Source: Caprimulgus europaeus (taxonomy: Eukaryota > Chordata > Aves > Caprimulgiformes > Caprimulgidae). From it: a DNA stretch of 64,000 nt. Within the stretch, counting starts at the first letter, position 1; every line of letters starts with the position of its first letter. Made by a program: the position numbers and the translations under genes. The stretch is from NCBI GenBank assembly GCA_907165065.1, contig OU015528.1, positions 70,785,474 through 70,849,473 on the forward strand, in the 5' to 3' direction. This document shows positions 39,101-52,994 of this stretch, in pieces. A model generated the notes under the pieces. It saw only the letters and a list, made by a program, of their open reading frames with translations. It had not been told where the DNA came from and searched no databases.

Positions 39101-42100
39101 GAAAAAATAATTTCAATAGTAACTGATGAAAACTTTAGAGTTACAGGTAGTTAACTGTATTTGTTTCAGGCAACATTTGTCTATTATTTGTGTCTGTGGC
39201 ACCAAGTGAGCTGCTAGAGACTGGGTTCTTCTGTAGTGCATCTGTACTTTTAAGTTTTTGGGGGTCTTATAGCCTAGTGTGCTTTTTTGCCTTTTAAAAA
39301 AAAAATGTTCTGTTTTTTTATTTAATCTTAATATATTTCCTGGACTTATTTACACCATAGACTTTGACCTATTGAGTAGACTGACTAGAAATCAAGCGAG
39401 AAAGCTAAAGAAGAGGTAATGTACTTGTGTCTACATCAATGTTAGTAAATAGTGTGAGAATTCACTCAGTAAAGACTGTGCTTGGGACCTTCCTAATAAT
39501 GTATAAGACTGGATTTTCCCAGGACAGGTTACTTGCCTGTGCCTTGGTCCTGTTCATTGACATGCATCCAACATGTCTTTTTATCAACATTACTCTACCT
39601 ACCTCCCTATGAAAGATGATATGCAAATCTAAAAATTCCTGAGGTCAAAGCATTGAGAAAGTGTGTGCTCTGTCTGGGTTAGGCAGCTTAGCACTGTTTT
39701 CAAGGGTCCAGGGTGCTAAGCTGGATGACCTCATTTATCCTGAGGGAAATGAGAGCTCAGAAAAGCTAAAGAAAGATGTGATCTCTACTTACGCAGCCTC
39801 AGGAAGCCAACACCTGCATCTGCTCTGTTGGACCCAGATGGAGAGCTTAACTAGTACTTTATGAATAACATCTCATTAAACATCTGTACATTTTAAAACC
39901 AATAAAGCAAGGGTAAGAAAGAAAGTAAAATGCTGAGTTAATGAAGACTGAAGTCCCCACCTAGGACACCCAAGTCTAGCTTCCCCCAGGTCCTGAACTT
40001 CCTCACATCTCAGCAATTGTATCAGGCTCAGGAACATCCACCATCAGTTTTACCCTGGGACTCCTCCATCTGCATGTGCTGAGCTCTCCTGCCTGTGCCT
40101 CCACAGGGGGCTGTTAGCACATGTCAACAGGAGCTAGTGCATGTGCAAGTTGTCAACGGGGCCCAGCCCTGAGCACAGCATAGCTGTTCCCTGACAGCCT
40201 GGCAATTGCACTGCACAGGGGAACACCTCAAGTGTGCTGCCACAGCCAGAAGTGAATAGTTCCAGAAGGATTTAATTTCCTTTTCTTGCTGTTTGCAGAA
40301 TTGCTTTGTATATTTACTCACCCAGGTACCTTTGAAGGCAAAGCACATTTTGCCCAGGTGAACAGCTTATGAAGCCAGTTACTGGTTCCTATTTCTGTAG
40401 CAATGGGCACATTGCACAAAAAAAAAATTACTTTCAAGGTCAATGTCCAGGATTAGAGAACCACATGTGGGGGAAGAGAGGGAAAAAGGGAAGTCAGCAT
40501 CACTGCCATCAGGAGAGCTCAAGAGTCTTTAGCTTTTCCTTGCTACCTCATGCTTCTTCAGTTATAAATGAGTAGCTATTACAGTTGGAGAGAAATTACC
40601 CAGTGAAATGTCTTGATGAAAAAAAAAAAAAAAGAGTTTAAATAGGAATTTACCATTCAAGTACTTAATGAAAACCTTAGAAAAGGTCCAGTAAGGAGTT
40701 AGGAGTAGCCACCGATATCCAAAAAATGGTACACCACTTTACGATGTTGATTAAATTGCAATAATATGACAAATTGCACATAAATCCCTGCTTTACATTC
40801 GTCTTAAATAGAAAAGCTTTTAAACAAAAATAAAGAACACTGTAAATAGTGTGTTGCCTGAATTTTTCTCAGGCATTTGAGTTAAATATGTAGTTTTTCT
40901 CTTTTATTCGAATTTCTCTAGGGATATAATTAATCAGTGCATTTTTGCATGCATTTACCATCTTTCTCTTTCCAATTAACATATTTTTTTCATGTCTTTT
41001 ATATGAAAGACTCAGAAATTACAATAGTACTTCACCATAGGCGGTTTGATATGTCTACTTATCTTCAATCTAATATAAAAAATAAATTTCCATTTCTGTT
41101 GTGTTGTAACTGTACTTAAGGAACGACAGCAGGGCACATCCATAAGGCTGTTAACAACATTTGTGCTGAATCTATTCTAACTGTTCTTGCATAGTTTCTC
41201 TATGCAGTCTCTTGCAAACTGTTTCTCACAGGCTTAACCCAAATCTCACTGAAGGCAGAAAGAGTTCTTAATTAAGCTCTGGTGCAGACCCCTAAAAAAC
41301 AAGATAAACTGTTTCCCTTCTGGGAGAGCTAACCAAAGGACTGTTCAAAGCCTAACAGATTTTAATCACTGCTGTTTAATGATACCTAAAGCTGTGGAGG
41401 TGTCTGATGCTTTCTAGCATCTCTCTGTTATTTTCTGTGAAACCTAGAAAGATCTGTCAGCTTAGGACTTTGCCAGTGCACACATTCCTGCACATACAAG
41501 TCTATGTGGTGAAACAAAAGTGAATATAAGATTATTGTGTGCTTCAATAAATGTTCTCCTGTGAACTTTTTCATTTTGTTTTGTTTCTTTTCTTCTGAAA
41601 TCCACTTTGATGCCAGACAATAATATCAACTAACTGAGGGCTAAAGACCAAGTAATACAAGCACACTGTGCATAAAGGTAGTTGTCTTTGCTTCCCAGTG
41701 ACAAACCATATGAAAGAAATTACAGCTTTTCCCTATTATTCATGAGACTGATCCAAAGACCATTAAAATCAATGGGGAACTTTCATGTTATTAAGTGTTT
41801 CAAAACAGATTTTTAGGAGATTTGTGATACAAGGCCAGCATTTTCAAAGGTGTCTGTGAAGAGATTTAGGACATGGGCAGACAATAAAAAACAACCAAAT
41901 AACTACCCAGTTAAAGAGTTACCATTCATCAGCACCATTCAGAACCACAGTAACCGACAGAGTGCTGTCTTAATTTATTATGAATGTACAAGAAAATGGT
42001 AGTTTAACTATTTTTTAGTCAGCATGACTCAATGTCCTGTGGAAGATCATTTATCCACAACACTTCATACACGGTTTCATCTCACCTACTGTTACTTTCT

Positions 42101-45100
42101 AAAAGATTCAGAATCAAGCTGAAGGGTATTCTGAGCTGCCAAGGTAGGCTTTTTCACAGTCTCTCTCCTTACAGCTGCTCCACTCTCTTTGAGATTCTGC
42201 AACAGTCACTGGAAAGATGAACAGAACAGGATTTATCATGGTAAATTGCCTAAAGGTCTTCTCTAGCCCATTAACCTGTGATTATTGTACACAACACAAA
42301 ACTGACACAACTTCAGCAGAACACACTGAGAAGTTCAAACAATGAAACAAGTGCCTGGCTATATTCTAGATATCTTTGAACAGAAATTTCAGTATCTGGC
42401 ATGTTTAACTAGTAGAAATCTTTTTGTAGCTGCCTGACTTTTATATAAATGCTTATCAGAGTGTCATTGTAAGCATTAGTATTACTTAATTAAAGCCCTT
42501 CTTGTGAAGCTAACCCTGGATACTGAAGGTTTAAACCAGTGGGATCTACAGGAGCATAGCACACTAATAACCTGGCAGCCTTGATTTGTGTACTTCAATG
42601 CAGAATCAGGTTTAAGCAATTCACATTCCAAATGTTGCTCTAAATGCTTTTTTTCTCTAGAAGAGCAAGCTTCAATGCAACAGTGAGGCAGAGAAACTGA
42701 TGGACCCCCTGTCGCTGGTAGGATTTGGCAGATCAGGAGAGGATGCTCAGCTCAAACTTACAGCACCAAGCTATTCACTAATTTTCCTATTTGTATTAGC
42801 CTTTTGTATATATGAAAAAAAAAAAAACAGAGTACCACAATTATTGGATGTTCCTATTCAGAAAATAACAGGGATTGGAACAACAGGGGTACTGCTATTC
42901 AGAGATGGAATGCATTGGCCAGACTGTCTTGAAAATTATGCAGCACTTCATCTTGACAATATGCCTTGGCTTAGCCAGAAGCTAAATTTTGTGATTAGTA
43001 TATTCAGACACTTTCTTTTCTTTATGTTCAGAATCTGACTGTTCTGCAGATCTGAAAAACAGAACAAAAAGAAAAATATGCTTTTAAAACCAGTCTGACA
43101 ACTGTAATTAAATCAATCACCCACTCAATTGCAGATATTTGTAACGTCAAGTAATTTAACAAACACCTTTCATCCATAACAGCTCAGGGCATATTTGCTT
43201 TAAAAGCACTTCAGTAGAAAATTCCAGTATTCCTCCCCCACTAAGATCCTTTTATAAAGAATATGCTTCTAACTGTAGAGACTAAAAAGGCTTGCATATT
43301 CACTAGTTTATAATTTTCAACATGGATCATAAACTGCTGAGGGAACTATGCCTAGCTGAGGGCAAATCTATTACTTCTTAAGGCAAAATATTTAGGAATG
43401 GCAAAGAAATTATGTTGGTATATTAGACTACAAATAAATTTGCTGTAAGTACTGAATTATATTTCTATTGTGCTCTTGTGAATTCATATTAGGCTGAAAT
43501 AGAAACAGGTGTTTGGGTTTCATTCTTGGCAAAGTACCTAACCAGCAAAATTGCTAGAAACTCCAGTTTTTTACAATGTGCATCACTGTTCTGCCAGGGA
43601 GGTCATGAAGAGTGAGAAACCTAGATGGATATGTCCAACAGAGAAAACTATTAATGAGATATTGCTTGGAAATATTTCAAATTTAACAGAATCAAGTTTC
43701 CTGATTATTCTTCCATCTTTGTATCAGGAGATAATCTACCACAGGACATGGTTAAAGATTGCCAGAGTTTTTGCTGACATGGACCACCTCATTATCCACA
43801 GTCTCTGTACAATTATGATGAGTTTTTCAGTTTAGTAGGTCTAGTGATTTCTTTGGTCTTCATTTTCTAAATAATCTCCTGAAATTTCTGCCCAATGGAG
43901 AATATAACCTAATACATCCCACACCACAGTCAAGGGTAAGATTCAAATCTTAGGGAGGCTGCATAGGCTATAGGTTTAATCAAGAAGATTAAATAATTGC
44001 AGCCTGATGAAACATCTGTTTAAATCAAAAGCACTGTATTGGCTGCATTCCTGCCAACACTGAGACCTTTGGCAGGCATTGATTGCCCTTTGTTGCAGGA
44101 GCTGATCTAAGGACTAGGTGAAAGAAGATCAACTATCTGGCACGTGTGCGTTAGAGCTGATGTAGGATGCACTGAGTCTATACCATTCAGATCTGACGAT
44201 GCTGGTGCACTGCACTAACTGACAGCATGGTCTAACCTTTTAAAATATCTGACCAATTTTAATTTTTATTTTTTTTTAGCCACTATGTTAGAATAGGAGT
44301 ATAAGAGGGAATGAATAGATAGCAATGGGTTTACGCAGAAAAGGAAACTTACATAGAATTAAAAAAAAAGATCTAGGAAAGTAAGTTAGAAAACACTGGT
44401 GAACAAGAATGGCAGAGAATGCTGAGTGAGAGGTAAGAATTCTTACCTGCGTATTATTAGACCTACGGCCTCAGCAGAGTGAAAATAATTATAGAAAGAA
44501 AATGTTATTCCTTTTGCTTCCTAAGACTGCTTAGAGGAATATGGGATGCGCATTAGAACCCTTTAATTTTATGAATAAACTAGAATGGTACTTTTCAGTA
44601 TTACTTTTTATTTCCTGAAAAAAGAATGCACTTAATTGGGATAAATGTGTGGATCACAGAGAGAACTCTAGAAAAATGTAAATTAGGAAACAATTATTAA
44701 ATTTTTGAACATACGATGGAATGCTGTTTAAAATCTACTAATTTTATTTCTACTTTTCTCTCAGAATACTAAAATGTAATTTTTTAACATATAGGATCAA
44801 AGAGAACATGCGTATAGCAGATAAGAAACACGGGTCACACAGTGAACACTGTGCAACTTCCCTCACCTGAGTCTCAGAGCAAATTGTCAAAGAATATCCA
44901 GAGTAATAAATGGTAACAAACAGTATTACAAAGTTTTTATTTTAAAAAATATGAAGATGGTGTCTTAAACTGCAGCATGACAGAAAACCAGACTACAAAT
45001 CACCCTACTTTAATTTCCTTCCTAAGTTATGACCAAATAGGAGTGTTTGCTATATAAAATTACAGGTCAAAATGCCCAAGTCAAAATTTGTTTCTACAAA

Positions 45101-46080
45101 ACCTGAAATAAAACAAATGAATTCTGAGAAATACAATTTTTTTCTTTTTTTCTTTTTTTTTCTGAGAATCAATCACTTTTTCACATCTAAAAGACTTCTA
45201 AGCAACCATTTATACTGAAATAACTACACAATTCATTTTTCACTATGCTTTTGGCCTAAATTGCAGAGAGAGTAAGACATCAGTGAGTGATTCTAATCAA
45301 TTTGTGTGCTGCTGCCTCAAAATCTGGAACATTGTGGTTATTTTCAAGTTATAGAGTTATCTCTGCTAAAATTAACCATTGTATTCACAGTTCAAATTAA
45401 CTTATTCCAACAAGGTCGGAGTTACAAAGAACAGCAATTACTGATAACAGCAAATTCCTCCAAGGACCACACTCCTCAAGCATCACATAATCAAGTAAAC
45501 ATAGTAAGAAGGTTTAAATGGTATGACCTTATTACAGTCCTTACAATCTTAGAACTTCAAAACATCAAAATCAAATCAGAATCAACCTAGCTAGCTATAA
45601 AATTAAAGCACACTTTAAGGTGACAGATCTGCATAGAATTCTTAGAAGCAGCTGATGGTTCACTATAAACTTTTTACTAACCTCAGTTAAGCATCCACAG
45701 CACTGCTTTAAGCTCCTTAATACAATCTTAAGATAATCATTCTATAAATCACAACTATTTACAGAAAAAAAAAAAAAGTTTTTTTCTATAAGCCTCTTTT
45801 GAGGCTAATGACTGTTAAAAATACAAAGTATAGGTAAATCACCCAAAGCATCAAGATATACTTGCCTAAAAACCAGTTCTCTAAAATAAGTAGTATATAC
45901 ATGGTGGATGAATCGCTCCCAATGGAGCAATCTTTTGCTCTACTGACTCTTCAGGAAATCTAAACAACCAGCCTAGAATTTGAAAGCTAAAATTACATAA
46001 TGTGAATCTAATCCCAGCTATAAAGCACTTTTTCATTCCCTCCATAACACTAACCCATACATACTTCCTCTCTTTATAGT
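30118..46080. other. 16 kb of AT-rich single-copy-looking DNA, no gene seen
   Basis: No TE family recognised with confidence. Simple repeats include a T-rich stretch with TA repeat at about 34998-35091, T or A runs at 32976-32990, 36316-36329 and 40620-40633, and a T-rich stretch near 45139-45171. Two stretches are relatively GC-rich (37520-37760 and 39950-40250) without CpG enrichment. The longest frame is 141 codons on the - strand (38212-38637), with no recognisable domain. A 112-codon + frame at 42700-43038 is likewise unrecognised. Scattered sequences like tgacttcagtgg recur (see findings). Confidence 0.4.
35064..35091. repeat. (TA)n microsatellite
   Basis: Near-perfect TA alternation with one C. 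It sits beside a T/G-rich stretch, which together yields the low-complexity frames on both strands at 34792-35196. Confidence 0.9.
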
Positions 46081-46806
46081 TGTGGTGGGTTGACTCTGGC
46101 TGGATGCCAGATGTCCACCAAAGCTCACTCTATCACTTCCCCTCCTCAACTGGGCTGGGGGGGTAGAAAAATATAATGAAAGGCTCATGTGTCAGATAAG
46201 GACAGAGAGATCCTTCACAAATTACTGACACTGGCAAAACAGACTCGACTTGGGGAAAAGGAAATTTTTCATTTATTACCAATCAGATCGGAGGATAATG
46301 AGAAATAAAAACAAATCTGAAAACATCTCCCCCCACCCTTACCTTCTTTGCCGTCACAGCCTCCTTCATGCATTCACCTGCTCTGGCATGGGGTCCTCCA
46401 CGGGCTACAGGTGGTCATCTGCTCCATCATGGGCCTCTATGGGCTGCAGGGGGACAGCCTGCCTCACTATGGTCTTCACCACAGGCTGCAGGGGAATCTC
46501 TGTTCTGGCACCTGGAGCACCTCCTTCCCCCTCCTTCTTCACTGACCTTGGTGTCTGTGGAGTTGTTTCTCTCACATCTTCTCACTCCTCTCTCTCCAGC
46601 TGCAAAGTGTGAAGTTTGTTTTTTTTTTCTCCTTTTTTTCTTAATTATGTTATCACAGAGGTGTTGCTGATTGGCTCGTCCTTGGCCAGTGGCAGGTCCA
46701 TCTAGTACCTGGCTGACATTGGCTGTGTTTGACATGAGGGAAGCTTCTGGCAGCACCCCTATGTTATCCCCCCACTACCAAAACCTTGCCACATAAACCC
46801 AATACA
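46081..46806 (-). mobile_element. Avian endogenous-retrovirus solo LTR
   Basis: Starts tgtggtgggttgactctgg and ends aaaccttgccacataaacc...aataca, giving TG...CA termini over 726 bases. The pattern matches a very common avian ERV LTR, whose usual 5' end (TGTATTGGGTTTG) is at the right here, so it lies on the - strand. On that strand, two CCAAT boxes (46718-46724 and 46668-46676) precede a weak TATA-like cataattaag (46640-46649), and an AATAAA signal lies at 46272-46277. The GC-rich centre (46340-46500) holds degenerate repeats built on ctgctc...gggcc...ggctgcagggg. Flanks atagt and atact may be a 5-base target duplication with one change. No internal viral genes are present. The 100-120 codon frames here are shadows. 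Confidence 0.82.
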
Positions 46807-49800
46807 ATACTTTTGAAAATATCTGTGTCATGTTGTACCTTAAAAACAATGGGCTTTGAGTGAGGAGGCAAACAGGAGAATCAAGATTCAGAGACAAACC
46901 CTTTCCCAAGACATTTTGAAGAAGCTCAGTATTTTTGCAAACAATGAAGCTCCATAACTACCAAAACTAAATCAGTTTCATGAAGTTCTTCAAGGAGTCA
47001 AGTCACCTCTCCCTCAGCAAAAAAAAAAGCCAATATATATAAAACTGCATTGAGGGAAAGGAATAGCTGTGAGAATTGGGAGTTCAGTCAAAATATTATT
47101 ATAATATGGAGAAAGAAAATCAGTGAGAGTCATAAAGATTTCTCTAAAAATTTTACACACTTTTTTTCCTCTTGTAATTAAGTCATGACTACAGCCGAAA
47201 GTTGTGCATTTGCTGCCAATCTTGCTGTGGTCAGCTTGAATGTTTTGCTGCTTTGAATGGGGCCATGTGGCCTCACTGAGAGCCAGGTAGCTGGGACAAA
47301 GTCGCTGCAACATCTTAACCCCTTGTGAGCTTGACACTGCCTTCTGGGACAATTTTGTAGTGAATAAAGGGATAACAGCATAGCACTCAAGTAATAATGA
47401 GAACTGAGCATCTTAAATATTAGTTTTTTTCTCCATCATCTAATTTGGTTATTTAACCATACATTTTATATAAAACATATAAAAAATATTTTATATATAT
47501 ATATATTCTTTCTATTCAGTTTGTTTCATGCTTCTAAAATAAGAGAACTTGTATGGGCATTCCAATTTTATTAACCAGCTTTGGAAATAAAGCATTATTT
47601 TTCTCTGTTTTATGGACATCATTGACCTCAGAAGGTTGATTTGCACTGTAAAAATTCACTGACAAGGAGCAATATAATTTCTGGGATCTTCACGTACCAA
47701 CTGGTAAGATCATTTAAAGAAATAGCTCTCAAATGGCTGATAGTTGCCATAAAATATTCACTGATTTTTGAAATTTTGCAGCAAATTTATCCTGTCTCTC
47801 CGGGAGCGTAGGCATGAAGTTCATTGACCCTTTAGGGGTAGCAGTCAGGATCTCAAAGCTTGCCAGCCTGGTTTGGCAATTACCTTTGTTGCTGGAAAAC
47901 ATATGGGATGGACAGTTATTGTGTAGCATAAAAGACCTTGAAGACTTTCCAGCTGCACAAGATTTTGATTTAATGTAATATGTAGATAATAACAGAGGTT
48001 TTTGCAGTAGTCTGGTGGAGTAGGAATGGTATTGATATTCTAGCTCTGGTTTTAGCTAAATGTATCGATACTGTAAAAAACAGTTATTCCAAATTATGGA
48101 AGTGCTAGCAGATCACTAAGTACATTTATCCAATAAAGTCTATGACAATGATGAAGTGCTCAGACACTTTTAATGCAGCTGTTTATTTTAAAGGGTTCTT
48201 TTAATTGAGTTATTCCCCTTTGTATAACAATGAGCAAAACAGCATTACATCGAAGACCCTATACCTCAGTCCCTCTACTACTACAGGCAAGTTCTGAGAC
48301 TCACTGAGCCATTACCTTTCTTTGGAGGATGATGTTTACATAGTGTAAGTGGTCAGAACTTTAAGGATTGCAAGATACCTCTGAATGCTCTCAAATAATC
48401 ATATATATACTCTAAGAAACACAATAAATTTATAATAGGCCTCAAGTTCTGCAGTATTTAGGGAACCCAGCAGATACAGGAATCCAGTGGTCATATGCTG
48501 TCTCGGTCTAGTTTGGAGTATGAGATAAAATCCAGGTCTTCTGCTTTTTGTTAGGAAGTGTTCAAGGAGTAAGGAGGGAAAGCAGTGAAACTCTGAAGCT
48601 ATTTTATGTTAAGCTGGGTATCATCTGTCTTAGAAAATGACTTGGCTTCCTTTGAGGGAGGCAGGACATGTGAATCTTTCTCCTTATTCTATCTGCCAAA
48701 GATGGACAGGGAATATAACCCTCTGATGTCTTAAGAAAACACCCTCTTTGTTTTCATTTGCTTTTATTTATAATGGCTTACAACTGAACAGAACTATTTG
48801 TTATTCAACAAGTTGAAGAAAACATTTAATCCAAACAAGAAAAAAAACAAACCATTGTCTGAAAATGCCACAAAAATCAGTTTTATTTACCACTTGTATT
48901 GGAATCAAACAATTTAAAGATATTATACATACAAGTCAAATCTTGATCTTACCCTAACATGGAATGGGACATTTCTAAATGCATTGACATCTTTGTGGGA
49001 CAGGAAAGCCATTTGTACCTGGCTAAAATGGAATCATGAGAACATACCATATCTGTTACAGGTGACATGATTATGCAGATTGTCTACAGATGGGAATCTG
49101 AATTGCTCTAATGATTTCAGTAGGGTTCTGCTGTTTTACATTAGCTGATGATCTCGATTTGCTGCATTTTGGGTGAAAGATAGAAGCAATTTGTCCTGAT
49201 TTTTTTTTTTTTTTTTTTTCAAAGATCCTGGAATACTTTCTGAAATCTTCAGTCCCCACGTTCTGATTAAAATCTGGTTTAGAATGTCAAACTACTTACT
49301 TCTGCAGTGCTAGCCAAAATAAAGGCAAAGTAGTGTTTAAATAGCAAGGGACTAAGCCTCTGATAAAACAGGAATGTAGGACAACACAAACTTTTGAGGT
49401 GATAGCAGTAGAAACACAGGTAAAAATAAGAGTTAGGTTGAAACAAATCCAGTTGGCTTCGTGTATAAAAGTTTTCAAATCAATGTAGGTTGTTGCATTC
49501 TAGGGAATCTGGCATCAGTCTTTACCTAGAGTTCAAAGAAATAGAATGAAGTGGTAAAACTCCAAGAATCTGGGCCTTGACAGTAGCAACTGTTCTACAG
49601 AACCTCTTATTCTGATTTCTCAAAACCTCTGATACCCTTTTCAGGAAAGAGCAAAGTGGGAACAACTGTCCTGGGAGGAAACATTTAACACTTTTATCTC
49701 TCCTGTCTTGCAAACTGGTGCTCTTGAAATTAATGTAGGTTAGGATGCATCTTGATGTCTTCATGATGTCAAGCAGCTTCTAATGAAGAAAGTTCTGGAG

Positions 49801-52800
49801 GCACCTGCTTAGCAGAGATGTTTTTAGACACATGAATGTGGCAAAAACATTGTCAGTAAACAATGTATAAGTACAAGGTAATTTTTCTGTCTTATACAGC
49901 AATGGAAAAATTCAGAGGAAAGTGAATATTTTTCTTAACAAGTAGGAAAATGTCAAGGGAATACATTAAGAGAGAAACTTCATGGAGTTCACCCACAAAG
50001 ATCTCTTATTTGTAAAACCCACATGCTTTTACTTTCTGCACTTATGCAGTTTTCGATTTCTCTGCTTTTAACTTCTCCTAGGAACAATGAGGTCCAAATT
50101 CTGTACATGTGAAGTATTAAATCTTTATAGAAGCAGATGTTGCATATGTGCTGACTGTATGAATTATCAGGTACAAGGCTCTTAAAGAGACTGGCTTGCA
50201 TGCCTATAAACATTATGTGACTTAATATAATGTCTTTTATATACTATCAGGTGTGCGTGTTTGCCTTTGGGCTGTGCTGCATTGTATCTGAAAGACCTGA
50301 AAAAATCAGAGAACAAACTGGAGCTGTCATTAAATTAAATTAAAACATCTAAAATAAAGACAACGTTAAGTACTAAAAGGGCACAGCACTATCATGTCAA
50401 GCAGTGTGGTTCACTCACTGTGATTTACAGAGTTTTGCTAGGACTGTGAAGCCAAATTCTATGCAGAGGTGAATTGATACTACTGACTTCAAGGAGTTCT
50501 GCCTGCTGTGACCATCACACAATGTGTTTCTTAATTAGAAAATATAATACATTATAGAAGTATAGAAGTAATGATAAAGTTTCCCATACTTTCCATTACG
50601 TAAATAGTCTATAAAACTGTTAGAGTTAGAGGTTATGGGAAAATCTGTGGACACTTTGAATAGTGTTTCACCTACTCGGGACTCAGCTTGAGCATTCAGC
50701 AGTTACGTGGTTAAGTCTGAGCTACATATGATGTGCATCTTTTATGGTCAATGGAGAGAAAAAAGACAAATTAAAAAAGGGAATTCTTCTGACCTGACAT
50801 GTTTGAATTGGACTGCAAGATGCTAATTTCCTTTTACAGAATATAAAATGAGATTACTGTAACTTAGACTTCATGTGTTCAGCTGTAGGCATTCACAACT
50901 AGACAAGACGAGTCCCACTTGTTTAGACAGGAAGCTTTACTTACTAATTTTTGGAACTTAGGTGCCATTTTTTTTACTTTTATTCTTTTCCCTCATCCAC
51001 AGAGACACAATTCAGTCCCAGATTTTAATTAAGGTATGAGGAGAGCTCCTGAGATGTATGTAACTGTTCCCATAGTCTTAGTCTAAGAAACAGCTTCTTT
51101 AAAACATGTTTCTAAATATTTTACAATGTTCTTAAATGTTTTGAATATCCGGCTCATGTGAGACGGAACACTGAAATCCTGCAATTAGGGCTCAATGGGA
51201 GTACTCATTACTTTCTTTTTGCCTTTTGGTTAGTAGTGATTCCTGAACACATTAAACAAGCATCTCTGACCTCATTGTTCTTTGATCAGGTGGGAAAATT
51301 GCAAAACTACTTTTGAAATTGCTGTAGTTTGTTTCTAGTCACCATAGAAGAGACGTGCAGGCACTCCAAAAGTAGCAATTATCTTGTGGATCCTACAAAG
51401 ACCTGAGAGGCAGATACTGGTCCGATATGCTCTTAAATTTTAGGGAATTCAACATGTTGATAGAGTGTAGAATTAGATTAAATACTTTTAAATACAGCCT
51501 TGTCATTGTGCCTTGCTTGGGACTAGTTAAATCCTCTTTATTCTCCCATCACCACAATGGTAAAAATAAATATGACTATTGAATTTTTCCCTACAAGGTT
51601 GTTTTGGCCATTTGTTAATTCTTATGGTGCACTTGAAAATTAATTATTACGTAAAAGTGTTAAACAGCACCTAGATATAAATGCAGTTACGTCTCATCAT
51701 AGCTTAGCTGAGAAAAGGATTTCTTAGTTTTTTTTCTCGTTATCCAATTGCTGCAATTTTTCATTCTTGCAGTTGGAATTAAGGCTTTGAAGTACACCAT
51801 TGCACAGAATTTATTAAGATATTTAATGATGGGCATTTAATAGACTCTTTTTGTTGTCTCTGCCTATAGGAAAAGTGTAACTGTGTGCAAAGAGGTTTTA
51901 GGGAAAGGTTGAGCATAAAAAAAATATAATTATACTGCTAAACTTTCTCAAGTAGAGGAGACTGATATTTATGTTACCTTATTTCAAAGGTACTACAATT
52001 TTTTCCTGGGCAGCTTGGCATATGCCCAGTAGTTACTATAAAACTACAAGGAAATCACCCATTCCAGTTTGCTTAGATAAAGTTTCTTTGAACTGCCTTC
52101 CAACACTGGACCCCATTCATATTGCATTTCATTTTAACAGAGTTTCCACTGTCTGCTACAGAGGAGTAGCTTGTGTAAGTTTTATGAAACATGTGGAATT
52201 ACACATGCTATTTGTAACAATCACCGCATAAATTACCTACACTTTAGCAAAGACCTTTATCCTCAGTAATAAAATGAGATGTGTATTTTCAACAAGATAT
52301 TTTCAACTCAGGAGGAACAGTTTCCTCCTGATTTTTTATCAATATTGATGAGGTTTTAAAATATTTTCTGAGGCTTATTGTATAGCTACACTTTTCAGTC
52401 CAACAGCTTATCAGTTCTTATACTATTCATGTTAAAAAATTTTAAAAAATTAAGCAGCCTTCTACTTAAAATGTAAGTTGGATATATAGTGCATAGTGAA
52501 TTTTCACTCCCTGTAACATTACTTTATTTCATTTGGCTTTTCACATGATAGAGCAGAAGAAACTAACTTTTTTTTCTAGCTTATCTTTGTAGGCATAAAT
52601 ATTTGCATATTCAGAAGTTGGCTTCACTGAAAAAAAAAAAAAAACATGAACATCTTTTTTATTGTAAATATTATTACTTTTTTAGAAAACTTGGATCAGC
52701 TGTGCACACAGGAATTACCTGTGCAACATTTCCTGGATAAGACTTCTCCAAGTGGAAATTACTGGTTTTTATCTCATCCCTGGGGGTCTTGCTTTCTCAT

Positions 52801-52994
52801 TACTCTGGTTTCATGTATCTATGAGCTGGTCACAAGTGTTTCTCAAACTATGAGGAGCTCAAATATGCTCAAGGAGTATGGGATATTCCAAAAATTTTAC
52901 CTGATAAAGTTGAAATATGTGTTGGCATGAAGCATAGCTCTCTTGCAGGTGCCATGTGTTTGTGGTAAAGGATGAAGACACTAGTTTTTCATAC
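46807..52994. other. AT-rich DNA, no gene seen
   Basis: Contains a (TA)-rich stretch at 47461-47508, a 21-base T run at 49200-49220 and an A run near 52630-52644. Frames of 60-112 codons lack recognisable domains. Confidence 0.45.
49200..49220. repeat. Poly(T) run of 21
   Basis: 21 uninterrupted T. Its complement gives the lysine run in a 62-codon - strand frame, which is therefore not credible as coding. Confidence 0.9.

Noticed and set aside
39950-40250. GC-richer stretch considered as a CpG island or LTR
   Set aside because: Few CpG dinucleotides, no TG...CA ends and no target duplication.
42700-43038. 112-codon + frame starting MDPLSLVGFG
   Set aside because: Considered as an exon because of its less biased start, but it has no domain, contains a lysine run from a poly(A), and has no convincing splice context.
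43945-43975. gattcaaatct, a faint Pol III B-box-like word
   Set aside because: No A-box at the right distance and no tRNA-like fold.
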